DNA of 64,000 nucleotides from CAYMAZ01 sp964388575 (GTDB lineage Bacteria > Bacteroidota > Bacteroidia > Bacteroidales > DTU049): assembly GCA_964388575.1 (NCBI GenBank), contig CAYMAZ010000003.1:1-64000 (forward strand), read 5' to 3'. The notes beneath the pieces were generated by a model. The model worked only from the letters and a program-made list of their open reading frames with translations, was not told where the DNA came from and searched no databases. The position numbers and the translations under genes are program-made. Positions 17,767 to 28,043 of the stretch are shown here, one piece after another (position 1 is the first letter of the stretch; each line of letters begins with the position of its first letter).

Positions 17767-18858
17767 CTAAAAACTAATTCTTGCGCCGATCGTATGAATT
17801 CCCTGATAAGGGTTGGTTGCCCTGTAAGCATAGTCCAATGATATATTTGAACCATCTTCCTTTTTGACGGGAACCTGAATTGTTACACCTGCCGCGGGGC
17901 CTGTGTACGCAGTTGTTCTTTCGGGCATTGCATCAAATATTCCCTCCTCGTAGTGGAAACCGCCACGAAGCATGAAAATATTCTTAAAGTTATACTCAAC
18001 TCCCACAATAACGTTATCTTTCTGGAATGAGTTCGAAATGAATGTTCCTGAAGCAGTGATTGTATGGTCTTCATTTAAGAAAAAATCATAAGAAGCACCA
18101 ATATTCAGCTGTGAGGGCAACTCAAACTTGGCAGATCTGTGCTGCACGGTGAGCTGATTATCAGAACCCAGAATATTTCCTCTGAATGTTAAACCATCGC
18201 CGTCAAATTTCATGGCAGGTCCCACATTTCTGAGGGCAATTCCGAACTTAATATTCTCCCTGTCTCCGGTAACATATTGAATCCCGGCATCAATGGCGAG
18301 ACCCTGTGCGCTGTTATCAGCAATTGATTCACTAATAATTTTAAATACGATACCTCCGTAGATGCTGTTGGAAAATGCTTTGGCATAGGAAACACCAATG
18401 TTAAGCAAATTAGGTGAAAATTTTCCTATTCCACCTTCCGGCTGATTCACTGTTGTAATGTCGATATCACCAAAAGACATATTCATTACACTAAGTCCAA
18501 TAACCGCTGTTTCACTTACCCTCTGGGTAAACCCGAATGCACTGATAGATACATCAGATCCTTTGAGCCAGTCGGTGTAAGAAAAAGCGACCTGGGTTTT
18601 CTGTGTAAAGGCTGTTCCAGCAACATTAAGATACATCGCTTCAAGACCTCTGATGCCAGCAGTGTTTGCACCTGCCCATCCCTGACTTCTTGCATAGGGC
18701 AAAATAAGAAGTTCAGAGGCACCTGCCTGTCCTGCACGATCTTCATTTCCAGCAAAAACATTACCTGCAGGAATCAAAATCAGCATGACAAGAGTTGAAA
18801 ATATTGCTTTTTTAATTACTTCTTTCATTTTCGTTATTTTTAAATCGTTATTATTCAA
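17767..18858 (-). CDS. PorV/PorQ family outer-membrane beta-barrel protein
   Basis: 363 residues with an exported N terminus (AIFSTLVMLILIPAGNVFAG). The first mature segment is diagnostic of the family: AGASELLILPYARSQGWAGANTAGIRGLEAMYLNVAG, i.e. repeated small residues followed by an Asn-Pro/Asn-Val turn before strand 2. The remainder alternates as in a FadL-like barrel and ends in a beta strand with terminal Phe (HTIGARISF). In T9SS, PorV shuttles cargo from the translocon to the PorU sortase. This copy begins 4 bases after the giant protein gene, so it is probably its dedicated partner. It is one of two PorV/PorQ paralogs here. Confidence 0.85.
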   Translation of the reverse strand: MNNNDLKITKMKEVIKKAIFSTLVMLILIPAGNVFAGNEDRAGQAGASELLILPYARSQGWAGANTAGIRGLEAMYLNVAGTAFTQKTQVAFSYTDWLKGSDVSISAFGFTQRVSETAVIGLSVMNMSFGDIDITTVNQPEGGIGKFSPNLLNIGVSYAKAFSNSIYGGIVFKIISESIADNSAQGLAIDAGIQYVTGDRENIKFGIALRNVGPAMKFDGDGLTFRGNILGSDNQLTVQHRSAKFELPSQLNIGASYDFFLNEDHTITASGTFISNSFQKDNVIVGVEYNFKNIFMLRGGFHYEEGIFDAMPERTTAYTGPAAGVTIQVPVKKEDGSNISLDYAYRATNPYQGIHTIGARISF

Positions 18859-18862
18859 CTAT

Positions 18863-21800
18863 TTAGAAGGCATTTAAGTCCAAAGGTCTTAATGAACCGA
18901 ACCATTTGATTGTTCTTTCACCAATTCCGGGAGCATTTACATGAACGAGATACATCCCTCCTGAAATTGGAATTCCGGCGTAATTTTTCAGATCCCATTC
19001 AATGATTGTTTCAGGGTCATCTTTTGTAAACTGGCGAATCAAAGTTCCGCTCACTGTAAAGATTGAAACAGTACACTTTTGAGGAAGATTAACGATTTTG
19101 ACAAGATTGTCAACCTGTGTTTCTTCATACAAACTGAAAGAGTAATACGGATTTGGTACCATATTGATTAAAGAAAGAGCACTTTCAGCAGTTGGTTTGT
19201 CTCCCTTGATTGTTTCAAGATCCCATGTGGAGAATCTATATAACGGCCAGTTATCATTTTGCGGGTTTGATGAAGAATTGAGAGGGGTATTACCATAGTG
19301 TCTCTGGTAAGGACGTGTCACACGAATTCTGACTCTGGCATCATTTCCTTCTTCTAGCCAGGTTTCACCGTTAGTAAGCATTGGTATAGAAGTCCACATT
19401 ATTGACTGATACACGTGACGCATTGATGTGTTATCTCCAACAGTAAGTTTACTTTTTGCCCATGCACCTTCATCGTATGCAGGTGAGAGTTCAGGAGAAG
19501 TGGTTGCATTTTTTAGATTTCCGAAGATATACAGAAAATGTTTTCCACCAAAAATTACTTCACCTGTAGGAGTATAGTATTTTGATGTTGGATTGAACTT
19601 CATATCATTTCCATTATCTCCAACATGCCAGCTGCTTTCTCCAAACATCATATTTAAGCGTTCACCTGTTTCGACATTGATGGCGTATCCGGGGAACCAA
19701 CCCATTCCTGTTCCGGTTCCGTCGGGGTTACCATTTTTATCAACTGAAGGAGCTTTCCTGATGTAATTTTTCTTAACATTATCAACAGCCAGAATTTCAT
19801 CTTCACCTGTTTCAATCACAGGGCAACGGCTCCATTTTGATTTGTCGGCTGTGAAAACAACATCAACACTGTATAGGTTATACATATAATTCAATATCTG
19901 GGAAAGAATTAAATTAAATGCAGGGCCGTGTGCATATCTCGAAGCCAGTCTGTAGGGAGCCCAGGTCCCTCCAATAATTTTTTCATAATGTTCCTGAGGA
20001 TCAAGGAAATTATTGGAGTCATAATCATCATTTGATGCATCATTGACGTCAGCTGTTGAACCAGCACGAATCCAGTTGAGTGCTCCCGGTCCATCAGAAT
20101 CAGGCACTCCGGTCAGCCATTGTTTTGTACTGTCAACAAATTCAAGACTTGATTCGAGCAATCCATTTGTAGGATGATCCAAATTACCTGGAAGTAAAGG
20201 TTGGTTAATGTTGACAGATATTCCCAATTCTGGAATAATTTGTTCATTGTTGAATGCGATGGTTTTATCTGAAGTCCAGACATCAACAATATTATCGGAT
20301 TCATCAACTTCCATTAAAGACCATGCAGCAGAGTCTATCATCGTTCCGGTTACATTAAATTTCACAACAAAATTTCCGCCTTTAACATTAAGAGGATCAA
20401 CCACTTTAATATCCAGCGGACCTGCTCCATTTTTATAGGTTGGTGTCGGGGAAAATCCATCTGCAACAATTTTGTTTACGCTTTCGCTTGTCATATCGAG
20501 AATATTTCCGCCGTTTCCATGTCCTTCAATACGTGTGATTTTGGGACCAGCTCCATATTCAGCCTGAATGATAGTTCCCTCTGATAATGGTGAAGAAATT
20601 CTAGGTATTGCAGTATAAACCTGAATATTTTTACGACCTGCAAGATATGGTTTTTGCTGTCCGAACAAACTTTGAATTCCTGGTTCCTGAGCTTCAGGAT
20701 CCTGAACATATTTTTCATATTCATTATATCCGTAGGCAAGTACAAGGAAGTAATATTTCTTATTATTCACAAGTCTTTTATCACCAGTAGCAAACTGATC
20801 TTCCAGAATTCTAAATGAATGAACGATACCATTATCAGCACCATTCACTTCCTCAACAGGAACAACAGCAACCAGATCTTCTGAATAATAGAAGTTAATT
20901 AATCTTCCAACACCGTTTTTCACATCACACTGAGCAATAAGTCTTACTTTGGACTGATCGTGAATTTCATTGGCTGTAACTGTAGCATCTTTAACCTGGA
21001 AAACCTGATACCCTTCAAATCTGTAAAGAGAATCGTAGCGTTCTGCCGCAGACAATGAGTCCGGGGAAACAATTGAAGGATCAAATTCTTCATATTCTTC
21101 ATTAAAATTGTTGCTATTCGGTTTATTGGAAATATAAAGGATCAATTCTTTATCAAGCTCCCGAATAACCAGATCTGGAGCATCAGGACCATCAACAACA
21201 CGGAAGCAATTGTCAAACAATCTCTGACATTTATCATCTACTCTTCTTAATAGCTGAACTGAAGCAAATGGACCTCCTGAACTTGCTCTTGCCCATGGAA
21301 TACCAACTGTAATATAGTTCACAGCACCTGGTTCAAGCGTAAAAGGACCTGCTGACTGCATAAAACGTCTGTCATAGGGTTCATTACCAGCTACTTCTTC
21401 TGTCCATTTTTTGGGACCATTTGGCAGAATTCCGCCTGTCCCCCAGTTACAGGGATCAGTTTCATCAGGAAACATAAAATCACATTCGGGACCGTAAGCA
21501 CCTGAGTTGATATGCGCATTCCCTCCATAAAGCATTTTTGTACCATCTTTCCATATACCTCTAAGGAGGTTGTAGTATTCCGGTGCAATCGATGGATCTG
21601 TCTGTGCCCAGTAGCCACCAGTGTTGTTATGATAAACAAAACGTCTCATACCGAAACGCTCATCGTCAACAATTCCGTTTCCGAAGTTCACACCATTAAT
21701 ACTGACATCACAAACCTGAGTCAGAACAGTGTCACCTCCGATCACAGAAACGTTGAATTTGGGATTATCAACTCCGTCTTTATCCATATAGGGACCCTGG

Positions 21801-22927
21801 AAGAAGTCAACACCGATTGCAGGAGGATTTTCACCATAGTGACTGAACAAACCACTTCCGTCAACAGCCTTTCCGTTGTAGCTGTATCCCAAGCCTCTGG
21901 CAACATCACAACCCACAAAATCATCATAAGCATAACCGATATCTGAATCAACCCATTGAGAAAAATAGGTTTCTGTTAATCGATATGTTGATCTGTTGAC
22001 GATTTCATAAGAATAAAATGTCATGTTATTTATTTCATCATTGGTTGTAAAAGCAAAAGCCTGGGCACGAATTTCCAGTCCAATGGGAGCACCACCTGTT
22101 TCTGTGTGCACATTTCCCTTATCATTAAAAACCCACCAAAGAGTCTGGTCACCTTTCAATACCTGGTCGACAAGTAAACCACCTTCTTCTGATGGAGGAC
22201 CAAAGTTCGGATCTGAGCCCATCGTTGGTTGACGATCTGATCCATAGGGAAGATATAGCGGACAGAGGGCATTATCGATATCATAATACGGGTAATCACC
22301 ATTTTCATAATTATATTCGCCATCACCGTCAACATCAAAAAATGGTGCAAGATATCTTGCTTGTTTTTTTACTGGGTTTCCGTGAGCCGGATAGTCAATA
22401 ATTGATCTGGGAACTTTGTAATCAGGAAACACATCCGGATCTGATCTCCAGGCAAGGAAATCATCAACATCTTTTCTTAGAATTACAAAATGTTTGTCAT
22501 ATTCGATACATGTTTCTCCATCAATGGATGCAGTACCATCTGTTGTCAGTGGTCCCGGCCAGTAATCATTTCCAACCTGTCTGTATCTGAGAGCGGCAAG
22601 TTTTAGCTGTCCGTTCACATCAAGACCTCCAATCCACAAAGAAGCAGAAAACATTGAATGCTTTCTTGAGCCTTTAGGTATTTCATAAGTTGGGTCTCCT
22701 GAAAGATCCCACCACATATCTCCACCGGTATTTATTCTGGTTCTTACATTATTTATTTCAAGAAAAGTGTAAGAGGCCGCAGGTAAACAACCTGCAGCAA
22801 TGGAACGGGTTTCAATTGTGTTTTTTCCACCACCTTCAGGCGCAGGGTTTTTGTATGCATTTGCCGTCATCACAAATACAATCCCTATGCTTATTAATAA
22901 TAGTGTCTTTTTCATATAATCAATCAT
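18863..22927 (-). CDS. Giant exported protein with T9SS-like C-terminal domain (copy 1)
   Basis: 1354-residue protein, paralogous end to end with the 1323-residue protein downstream. It has a signal peptide (KKTLLLISIGIVFVMTANA), a conserved start of the mature part (CLPAASYTFLEINNVRTRI), Asp-rich probable calcium loops (FDVDGDGEYNYENGDYPYYD) and a C-terminal beta domain (VPNPYYSFSLYEE ... GGMYLVHVNAPGIGERTIKWFG). There is no catalytic motif I can name. Copy 1 has insertions relative to copy 2, for instance VIGGDTVLTQVCD near residue 400. It sits 16 bases after the TonB-dependent receptor and 4 bases before the PorV/PorQ barrel. A surface partner of that receptor, comparable in position but not in sequence to SusD, is an inference. 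Confidence 0.82.
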   Translation of the reverse strand: MIDYMKKTLLLISIGIVFVMTANAYKNPAPEGGGKNTIETRSIAAGCLPAASYTFLEINNVRTRINTGGDMWWDLSGDPTYEIPKGSRKHSMFSASLWIGGLDVNGQLKLAALRYRQVGNDYWPGPLTTDGTASIDGETCIEYDKHFVILRKDVDDFLAWRSDPDVFPDYKVPRSIIDYPAHGNPVKKQARYLAPFFDVDGDGEYNYENGDYPYYDIDNALCPLYLPYGSDRQPTMGSDPNFGPPSEEGGLLVDQVLKGDQTLWWVFNDKGNVHTETGGAPIGLEIRAQAFAFTTNDEINNMTFYSYEIVNRSTYRLTETYFSQWVDSDIGYAYDDFVGCDVARGLGYSYNGKAVDGSGLFSHYGENPPAIGVDFFQGPYMDKDGVDNPKFNVSVIGGDTVLTQVCDVSINGVNFGNGIVDDERFGMRRFVYHNNTGGYWAQTDPSIAPEYYNLLRGIWKDGTKMLYGGNAHINSGAYGPECDFMFPDETDPCNWGTGGILPNGPKKWTEEVAGNEPYDRRFMQSAGPFTLEPGAVNYITVGIPWARASSGGPFASVQLLRRVDDKCQRLFDNCFRVVDGPDAPDLVIRELDKELILYISNKPNSNNFNEEYEEFDPSIVSPDSLSAAERYDSLYRFEGYQVFQVKDATVTANEIHDQSKVRLIAQCDVKNGVGRLINFYYSEDLVAVVPVEEVNGADNGIVHSFRILEDQFATGDKRLVNNKKYYFLVLAYGYNEYEKYVQDPEAQEPGIQSLFGQQKPYLAGRKNIQVYTAIPRISSPLSEGTIIQAEYGAGPKITRIEGHGNGGNILDMTSESVNKIVADGFSPTPTYKNGAGPLDIKVVDPLNVKGGNFVVKFNVTGTMIDSAAWSLMEVDESDNIVDVWTSDKTIAFNNEQIIPELGISVNINQPLLPGNLDHPTNGLLESSLEFVDSTKQWLTGVPDSDGPGALNWIRAGSTADVNDASNDDYDSNNFLDPQEHYEKIIGGTWAPYRLASRYAHGPAFNLILSQILNYMYNLYSVDVVFTADKSKWSRCPVIETGEDEILAVDNVKKNYIRKAPSVDKNGNPDGTGTGMGWFPGYAINVETGERLNMMFGESSWHVGDNGNDMKFNPTSKYYTPTGEVIFGGKHFLYIFGNLKNATTSPELSPAYDEGAWAKSKLTVGDNTSMRHVYQSIMWTSIPMLTNGETWLEEGNDARVRIRVTRPYQRHYGNTPLNSSSNPQNDNWPLYRFSTWDLETIKGDKPTAESALSLINMVPNPYYSFSLYEETQVDNLVKIVNLPQKCTVSIFTVSGTLIRQFTKDDPETIIEWDLKNYAGIPISGGMYLVHVNAPGIGERTIKWFGSLRPLDLNAF

Positions 22928-22943
22928 TTATTTTTTTGTAGTA

Positions 22944-25900
22944 TTAAAAATTAAACGCAATTCCTAAACGAATTCTTCTTGGCAAACTATAGTTATACGG
23001 GCTGTTCACTTTCAGCGCGTATTGTTCACGGAAGGCAACCGGATCCAGCTGAGCTTCAATACCGGCCTGGTATTCAGCTGCAGCAAGGTAACCATCATCA
23101 TCGGGATTGCCAGTTGCACGGTAAACGCTCACAATATTCATTGAATTCAGAACATTCAGAACTTCAATGTAAATGTTTGCATATGTAACTTTCTTTTTGT
23201 TTGCGCCAAACTTGATTGCAATGTCTCTGTCAATACGACCGTTAATTGTGAACTGCCAAGGTAATCTTGATCCGTTGAGAGAACCCTGAAGAACATAGGT
23301 TCCACCACCAAGTTGAGTTGGGACGATAGTACTTGAACGGCTATATGGAACACCTGAACCGCCTACAAAGGTGAAGTTCACACCTGTATTTTCAAGTAAC
23401 GCAATTGTTTTGATTTTGTCAGACCCGTCTTTCATTTTACGTTTCAGTGTTGGTCCGTTATAGTCTTTGCCTCCCTGGAAACGATAGTCAAGAATCAATG
23501 AAAACGCATGTCTTCTGTCAAAGTCGAGAGGGTTGATAATACGCAGGTTAGGTTGTCCAGATCTGACAAGACTGACTGCAGAAGTTGCAGAGGAACCTGT
23601 TCCGTCAGCAAACTGCAATGTATAACTTGCTTTAATCCAAATATTGGCACTTCTTCTTAAATCATAAGAAATTGTTAATCCTTTTACTGTTCCGAAGTCA
23701 ATATTATTATAAGAATAGTATGACGTTGGATATGCTTCTGAGAATCTATATGCCTGAACAAGATTTCTGACTTCTTTGTAGTAAGCAGAAAATTTGATTG
23801 CAGATCTGATGTTGAGCATTTGCTGGAACCCAAGTTCATAGTCAACTGTAAGTTCTGGTTTCAGATTTGGGTTATTGAGCAGGTTTGTTCCCTGGGCAGT
23901 TATAAAATAATAATCTGTAGGATCAAGTCTCAGACCGCTGGTTGGACGTTTTGAAAGGACATCGTAATGTGCGAAGAACAATGCTTCATCAGAGATGGGG
24001 AATGAGAATGAAACACGTGGCATAACTGTCAGCTGTGGTTCATAATCTTTAAAAGCATCTGCTGTCGGTCTTGTAAGCGTGGGATCAACAAGATATGGAG
24101 CAATACCACCAGCACCACGCAGTAATGTTGGGTCAGTTACTTCAATCCCCTGGCTGTTATACCAAACATCTTCAGAACGATACCCCATGATTGATGTTGG
24201 ATTTCTGACATCATCCACATAAACGACATAATCAGAGCCCATATTTGAGGGATGTTCTCCGAATTCAGAAACTTCTGAAACAGTTTTGGCTTCGTAGAGC
24301 AGATAAGGATCCTTCAAAACTTTCTGATTTGCATCAAAACGGTCTACACGAACCCCGATATTGAAAATCAGGTCTCTGAAAGCAAACTTATCCTGAACAT
24401 ATCCAGCCATGTAAATTGGTTCAAAAGCAGGAATTTCTCTGGTATTATTTCCAAACTCATCTTTTTTGCTGAAGAAATCTTCAAAACTTGGTTTTGTTGT
24501 TAGTTTTTTTCCGGTGTGATCATATCCATAATATGCAACATACGGAGAAGTTCCTTCGTTGAGTAATTCATCAGCACTGAACCAGTCAATGGACATGATA
24601 GAGGGATCATAGCTGTCGACATCCAGCCATTCAAGACCATCAACAGGTAGGTCGAGTGCCTGGCGTAAATTATAATCAACAAATGCCTGAGAAGCTCCAT
24701 CATAAAGACGGTCATACCATACTGTATCCTGGAAAATGCCCCATTGATCAAACACAAGATTTGGGTTTGCAGTATCGATTTCTGCAATATGCTTATTGGC
24801 CAGCTGACGCATTCTGTACCATAATCCCACAGGAGCTGCAGTATAGGATCTGTCCACGCGTTGTTCATACTGGAATCCAAACTGGAATGAATGGCGTCCT
24901 ATATCTGCCGATGCATTGGCATTGAATCCATACTGAGTCAGGTCAGATTTAGAATACTGTCCATAGACTGATCCGGGGCTTGTCCAAAGACCCATAATTG
25001 CAGGGGGTAACTGACCGTTAAGCAAGCCACCTCCATTTTGAACCAATTCAGCATTTGCATACATTCCTGATTCAACAGGATACAAGTCATAATAACGCTG
25101 TGTGTATGTTGCAAGGACGGGATTTAAATCACCACCTTCAAACCAATAGAGTAAATCGCGAAAACCGTTGTGCACATAAACATCAGATAGCCCAAGTGTA
25201 GGCAGATCAGTCAGCTCATATGAACGTTCCTTTGTTGTTGTAAATTTTCCGATATAACCGTAATCAAATAGTTTATCTTTGTGATTGGGATCCTGAATTG
25301 TTGAGGTATATTTTGAATAATCAACCTGAATTTGATAAAACACGTTTGATATTGGTGATTTACTTGCTGTATCTGTTGGAAATCTTTGTGCAAATCTTCC
25401 GTAAACACGCCAGGTATTTTCAATAACCTGAGGGTTGTTCTTATAATTAAACAAACTGTTATTATGTACATATGCCAGTCCGTTTTGATAATTCATTGAA
25501 CCACCAAAGGAAAGATTTGTTGTTGTATTGGTTTTGACATCAATTTTCCCTGCCAGATTGATACTTAAATCATCATCATTGATTTTTGTTTTCATTTTTT
25601 CCAAATCGGAAGCCCTGACAAAAGAGCCATTCTGAAAAGAACCAAATCCAAGACCTGATGGTCTGAGAGGTTGTTCCTCAAGATAAGAAAGCACTTCATC
25701 ATTTGCTTTATAGACTCCTATTGACTGATGAAAGGGACGTGAATCTTTTGCTGTTTCAATTTCACCGGAAAGAAAGAATCCAAGTAATGAAGTTGTATTA
25801 TCAGTTCCTTTTCCCTTGATCAGAGGCCCCATTACACTGAACCCGAGGAGATTAAATCCATAAGGATCCAGAAATTGAGATGTAACAAATTCAACACCGC

Positions 25901-26603
25901 CTCCGAATTCACGTGCTGCACCACGGGTAGTTGCCTGAACAATACCACCAGTCGCATCACCATACTGGGCAGGTACACCTCCGGTAATTACAGTAACCTG
26001 ATCAATCGCACCTTTTGGAAGGCTTGATGAACCACGAACACGCACTCCGTCAATGTAAAACACAGTACCGTCAGAACGCTGTCCACGAATATTGAGATCT
26101 GTGCTTCCGTCATCCTGCGAAAACACACCACCAACTGTAACGGCAACTGAACCTACATCCCTACCAGGCATTTTTTCAATTTCTTCTCTTGTCAGTGACC
26201 CTCCGGAAGCTCCACCGTCTTTTTCGATCAACGGAACTTTGTAGTCAATAACTTCAAATGTTGTCAATGTCACCGCTGTTGATTCCATTTCAATATTGAG
26301 AAATGTAATTTTATCGGGATTGATCACAACACCCTGAACAAGAATTGGCTTATACCCTACATATGTTGCCTTGACATCATATCGTCCTGCAGGTATGGGA
26401 CGAATTGTGTATTCACCTTCAAAATTTGAGGTTGTACCTCCAACCTGTCTTCCTGCTGCTTCAGCAATGATATTGCCAAAAGGAATAGGTTCTCCGGTTT
26501 CTTTATCAATAAGTTTACCCATAAGCGTGCCGCTGCTCTGGGCAAAACCGGTTATGCTAAAAAGCATAATAACAATAAATCCACTGAGTAGTTTTCTTAA
26601 CAT
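22944..26603 (-). CDS. TonB-dependent receptor with N-terminal carboxypeptidase-regulatory-like domain
   Basis: 1219-residue outer-membrane receptor. Order: signal peptide (LLSGFIVIMLFSITGFAQ), CarboxypepD_reg-like domain (GTLMGKLIDKETGEPIPFGNIIA to about residue 115), plug domain (REEIEKMPGRDVGSVAVTVGG, then NIRGQRSDGTVFYIDGVRV and GGVPAQYGDATGGIV), and a long barrel ending in a beta strand with terminal Phe (RRIRLGIAFNF). It is SusC-sized, but no SusD gene accompanies it. The next gene is the giant exported protein, 16 bases away, so the two are probably one operon. The substrate cannot be read from the sequence. Confidence 0.93.
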   Translation of the reverse strand: MLRKLLSGFIVIMLFSITGFAQSSGTLMGKLIDKETGEPIPFGNIIAEAAGRQVGGTTSNFEGEYTIRPIPAGRYDVKATYVGYKPILVQGVVINPDKITFLNIEMESTAVTLTTFEVIDYKVPLIEKDGGASGGSLTREEIEKMPGRDVGSVAVTVGGVFSQDDGSTDLNIRGQRSDGTVFYIDGVRVRGSSSLPKGAIDQVTVITGGVPAQYGDATGGIVQATTRGAAREFGGGVEFVTSQFLDPYGFNLLGFSVMGPLIKGKGTDNTTSLLGFFLSGEIETAKDSRPFHQSIGVYKANDEVLSYLEEQPLRPSGLGFGSFQNGSFVRASDLEKMKTKINDDDLSINLAGKIDVKTNTTTNLSFGGSMNYQNGLAYVHNNSLFNYKNNPQVIENTWRVYGRFAQRFPTDTASKSPISNVFYQIQVDYSKYTSTIQDPNHKDKLFDYGYIGKFTTTKERSYELTDLPTLGLSDVYVHNGFRDLLYWFEGGDLNPVLATYTQRYYDLYPVESGMYANAELVQNGGGLLNGQLPPAIMGLWTSPGSVYGQYSKSDLTQYGFNANASADIGRHSFQFGFQYEQRVDRSYTAAPVGLWYRMRQLANKHIAEIDTANPNLVFDQWGIFQDTVWYDRLYDGASQAFVDYNLRQALDLPVDGLEWLDVDSYDPSIMSIDWFSADELLNEGTSPYVAYYGYDHTGKKLTTKPSFEDFFSKKDEFGNNTREIPAFEPIYMAGYVQDKFAFRDLIFNIGVRVDRFDANQKVLKDPYLLYEAKTVSEVSEFGEHPSNMGSDYVVYVDDVRNPTSIMGYRSEDVWYNSQGIEVTDPTLLRGAGGIAPYLVDPTLTRPTADAFKDYEPQLTVMPRVSFSFPISDEALFFAHYDVLSKRPTSGLRLDPTDYYFITAQGTNLLNNPNLKPELTVDYELGFQQMLNIRSAIKFSAYYKEVRNLVQAYRFSEAYPTSYYSYNNIDFGTVKGLTISYDLRRSANIWIKASYTLQFADGTGSSATSAVSLVRSGQPNLRIINPLDFDRRHAFSLILDYRFQGGKDYNGPTLKRKMKDGSDKIKTIALLENTGVNFTFVGGSGVPYSRSSTIVPTQLGGGTYVLQGSLNGSRLPWQFTINGRIDRDIAIKFGANKKKVTYANIYIEVLNVLNSMNIVSVYRATGNPDDDGYLAAAEYQAGIEAQLDPVAFREQYALKVNSPYNYSLPRRIRLGIAFNF

Positions 26604-26692
26604 AAGGAACCATTTTATTTTTTAAACCATAATATTTTTCGAGTCGGTAAAATTAGCAATAAATTAATTGTTCGAACAAAAAAAAATTCAAA

Positions 26693-27169
26693 TCATTCAT
26701 ATTTTCTGTTAATAATCTCGGAATAAATAATGGCTTTTCTAAATTCTTCAATTGTAGAAAGCTCATTTTCAAAATGTTCATAATCGTCTGAGATTACTGA
26801 AATATGTTCATTTTGAATTTCTTTATTTTTCTGAGATTTAAAAGAAGTTGTTTCCCGGTTTCTGATACTTTGTTTTTTTGCATGTTGTTTCAGCTCATTG
26901 TCGAGAAAGGGGGTTGGTTGTGAAATTTTTTCCTGGTAAAAATCTGAAACAACAGGTTGAGGTTGTTCAAAGTCTGTTTTGAAAAAATCACCTCCGAATT
27001 GTTTAAAAATTTCATCAATCGGGCTCACAGATGCAGAAGTTTGTTGCTCCTGAATTTCTTTTTGTCTTTTTAACTGATCCAGCTTTGCCTGTTGTTGTTT
27101 TTTCCCTTTACGTAGCGATGACAAAATCAGAATGACAATTATAATAATGTAAACAGCTATTTGCTCCAT
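26693..27169 (-). CDS. Hypothetical single-pass membrane protein
   Basis: 158 residues: an N-terminal membrane helix (IAVYIIIIVILILSSL) directly followed by a basic coiled-coil stretch (RKGKKQQQAKLDQLKRQKEIQEQQ) and a hydrophilic, probably disordered, acidic C-terminal half. I do not recognise the family. The topology suggests a short periplasmic start and a cytoplasmic tail. It lies 86 bases after the response-regulator gene on the same strand and before the TonB receptor gene. Confidence 0.68.
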   Translation of the reverse strand: MEQIAVYIIIIVILILSSLRKGKKQQQAKLDQLKRQKEIQEQQTSASVSPIDEIFKQFGGDFFKTDFEQPQPVVSDFYQEKISQPTPFLDNELKQHAKKQSIRNRETTSFKSQKNKEIQNEHISVISDDYEHFENELSTIEEFRKAIIYSEIINRKYE

Positions 27170-27186
27170 GTAGATTTGAATTTTTT

Positions 27187-27213
27187 CAAAAATACATTAT
27201 TATTTAATACAAA
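27187..27213 (-). promoter_or_regulatory. Promoter of the small membrane protein gene
   Basis: On the minus strand TATTTTTG at 27187-27194 matches TAnnTTTG, and TTTG at 27210-27213 lies upstream with a rather short 15-base spacer. Confidence 0.5.
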
Positions 27214-27255
27214 ATGTATTTGATAAGTAAACGGCAAAAAAAATTAAGTTTAAGG

Positions 27256-28014
27256 TCAGATATTGTTGATAATTTCAACAATGTAATCGCGTTTTCTTCT
27301 TGAGACTGGTATTTCAGTACCATCAGTCATGATTATATAGCCACCATCGGCACGGAGGTAACTTTTAATATATTTAATGTTTAACAGATGTGACTTATGA
27401 GAGCGTACAAAACCATAATCACTTAACATTTCATCAAATTCTTTGAGGGTTCTTGAAACGATTATTCTTTTTCCATCAACAAAATAGAAGTTGGTATAAT
27501 AACTATCTGACTGGCAGCGTATAATATCATCAGGGTTAACGACATGATATCCCTCAGAGGTTGATAGTATAATTTTTTTGGGCTTAGGGGTTCCCCCGCT
27601 CATATTATGCATCAGAACCTCAAGTCTACGGTTAATGTCTCCTGTTTGTGATTTCTCTATAAAACGTTCTGTTGCTTTGATCAGATCCTGTGGATTGACA
27701 GGTTTCAACAAATAATCAAGTGCGCTGAACTTTATCGCTTTGATTGCATATTGATCATATGCTGTTACAAAAATCACATCAAACGATGGTTTTTCAAATT
27801 CCTCCAAAAGATTGAAACCACTCCCGTCGGGCATTTGAATATCCAGAAAAACGAGCTCCGGACGAAGTTCACGAATCTGTTCAACTCCTTCACGGCAGCC
27901 TGCTGCTTCTCCTATAATAACGACATCATGACAATACTTTTTTAACATTTCTGTAAGCACCTGCCTGGAATTTTTTTCATCATCAATAACGACCGTTTTA
28001 ATTTTTTTTGTCAT
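27256..28014 (-). CDS. LytTR-family response regulator
   Basis: 252 residues: receiver domain (TVVIDDEKNSRQVL with the acidic pair, phospho-acceptor Asp in LVFLDIQMPDG near residue 56, conserved Lys in DYLLKPVN) followed by a LytTR DNA-binding domain (IIRCQSDSYYTNFYF, ISRTLKEFDEML-like segment, FVRSHKSHLLNIKYI). It is 29 bases downstream of the propeller histidine kinase, its likely partner, and is the last gene of the four-gene signalling operon. It is the only DNA-binding protein in the operon. Confidence 0.95.
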   Translation of the reverse strand: MTKKIKTVVIDDEKNSRQVLTEMLKKYCHDVVIIGEAAGCREGVEQIRELRPELVFLDIQMPDGSGFNLLEEFEKPSFDVIFVTAYDQYAIKAIKFSALDYLLKPVNPQDLIKATERFIEKSQTGDINRRLEVLMHNMSGGTPKPKKIILSTSEGYHVVNPDDIIRCQSDSYYTNFYFVDGKRIIVSRTLKEFDEMLSDYGFVRSHKSHLLNIKYIKSYLRADGGYIIMTDGTEIPVSRRKRDYIVEIINNI

Positions 28015-28043
28015 AATTCATACATTATTATTTAAAATAAAAA

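Noticed and set aside
22944..26603. SusC/SusD polysaccharide utilisation locus
   Set aside because: No SusD-like gene, glycoside hydrolase, polysaccharide lyase or sulfatase lies nearby; only the receptor resembles SusC in size.
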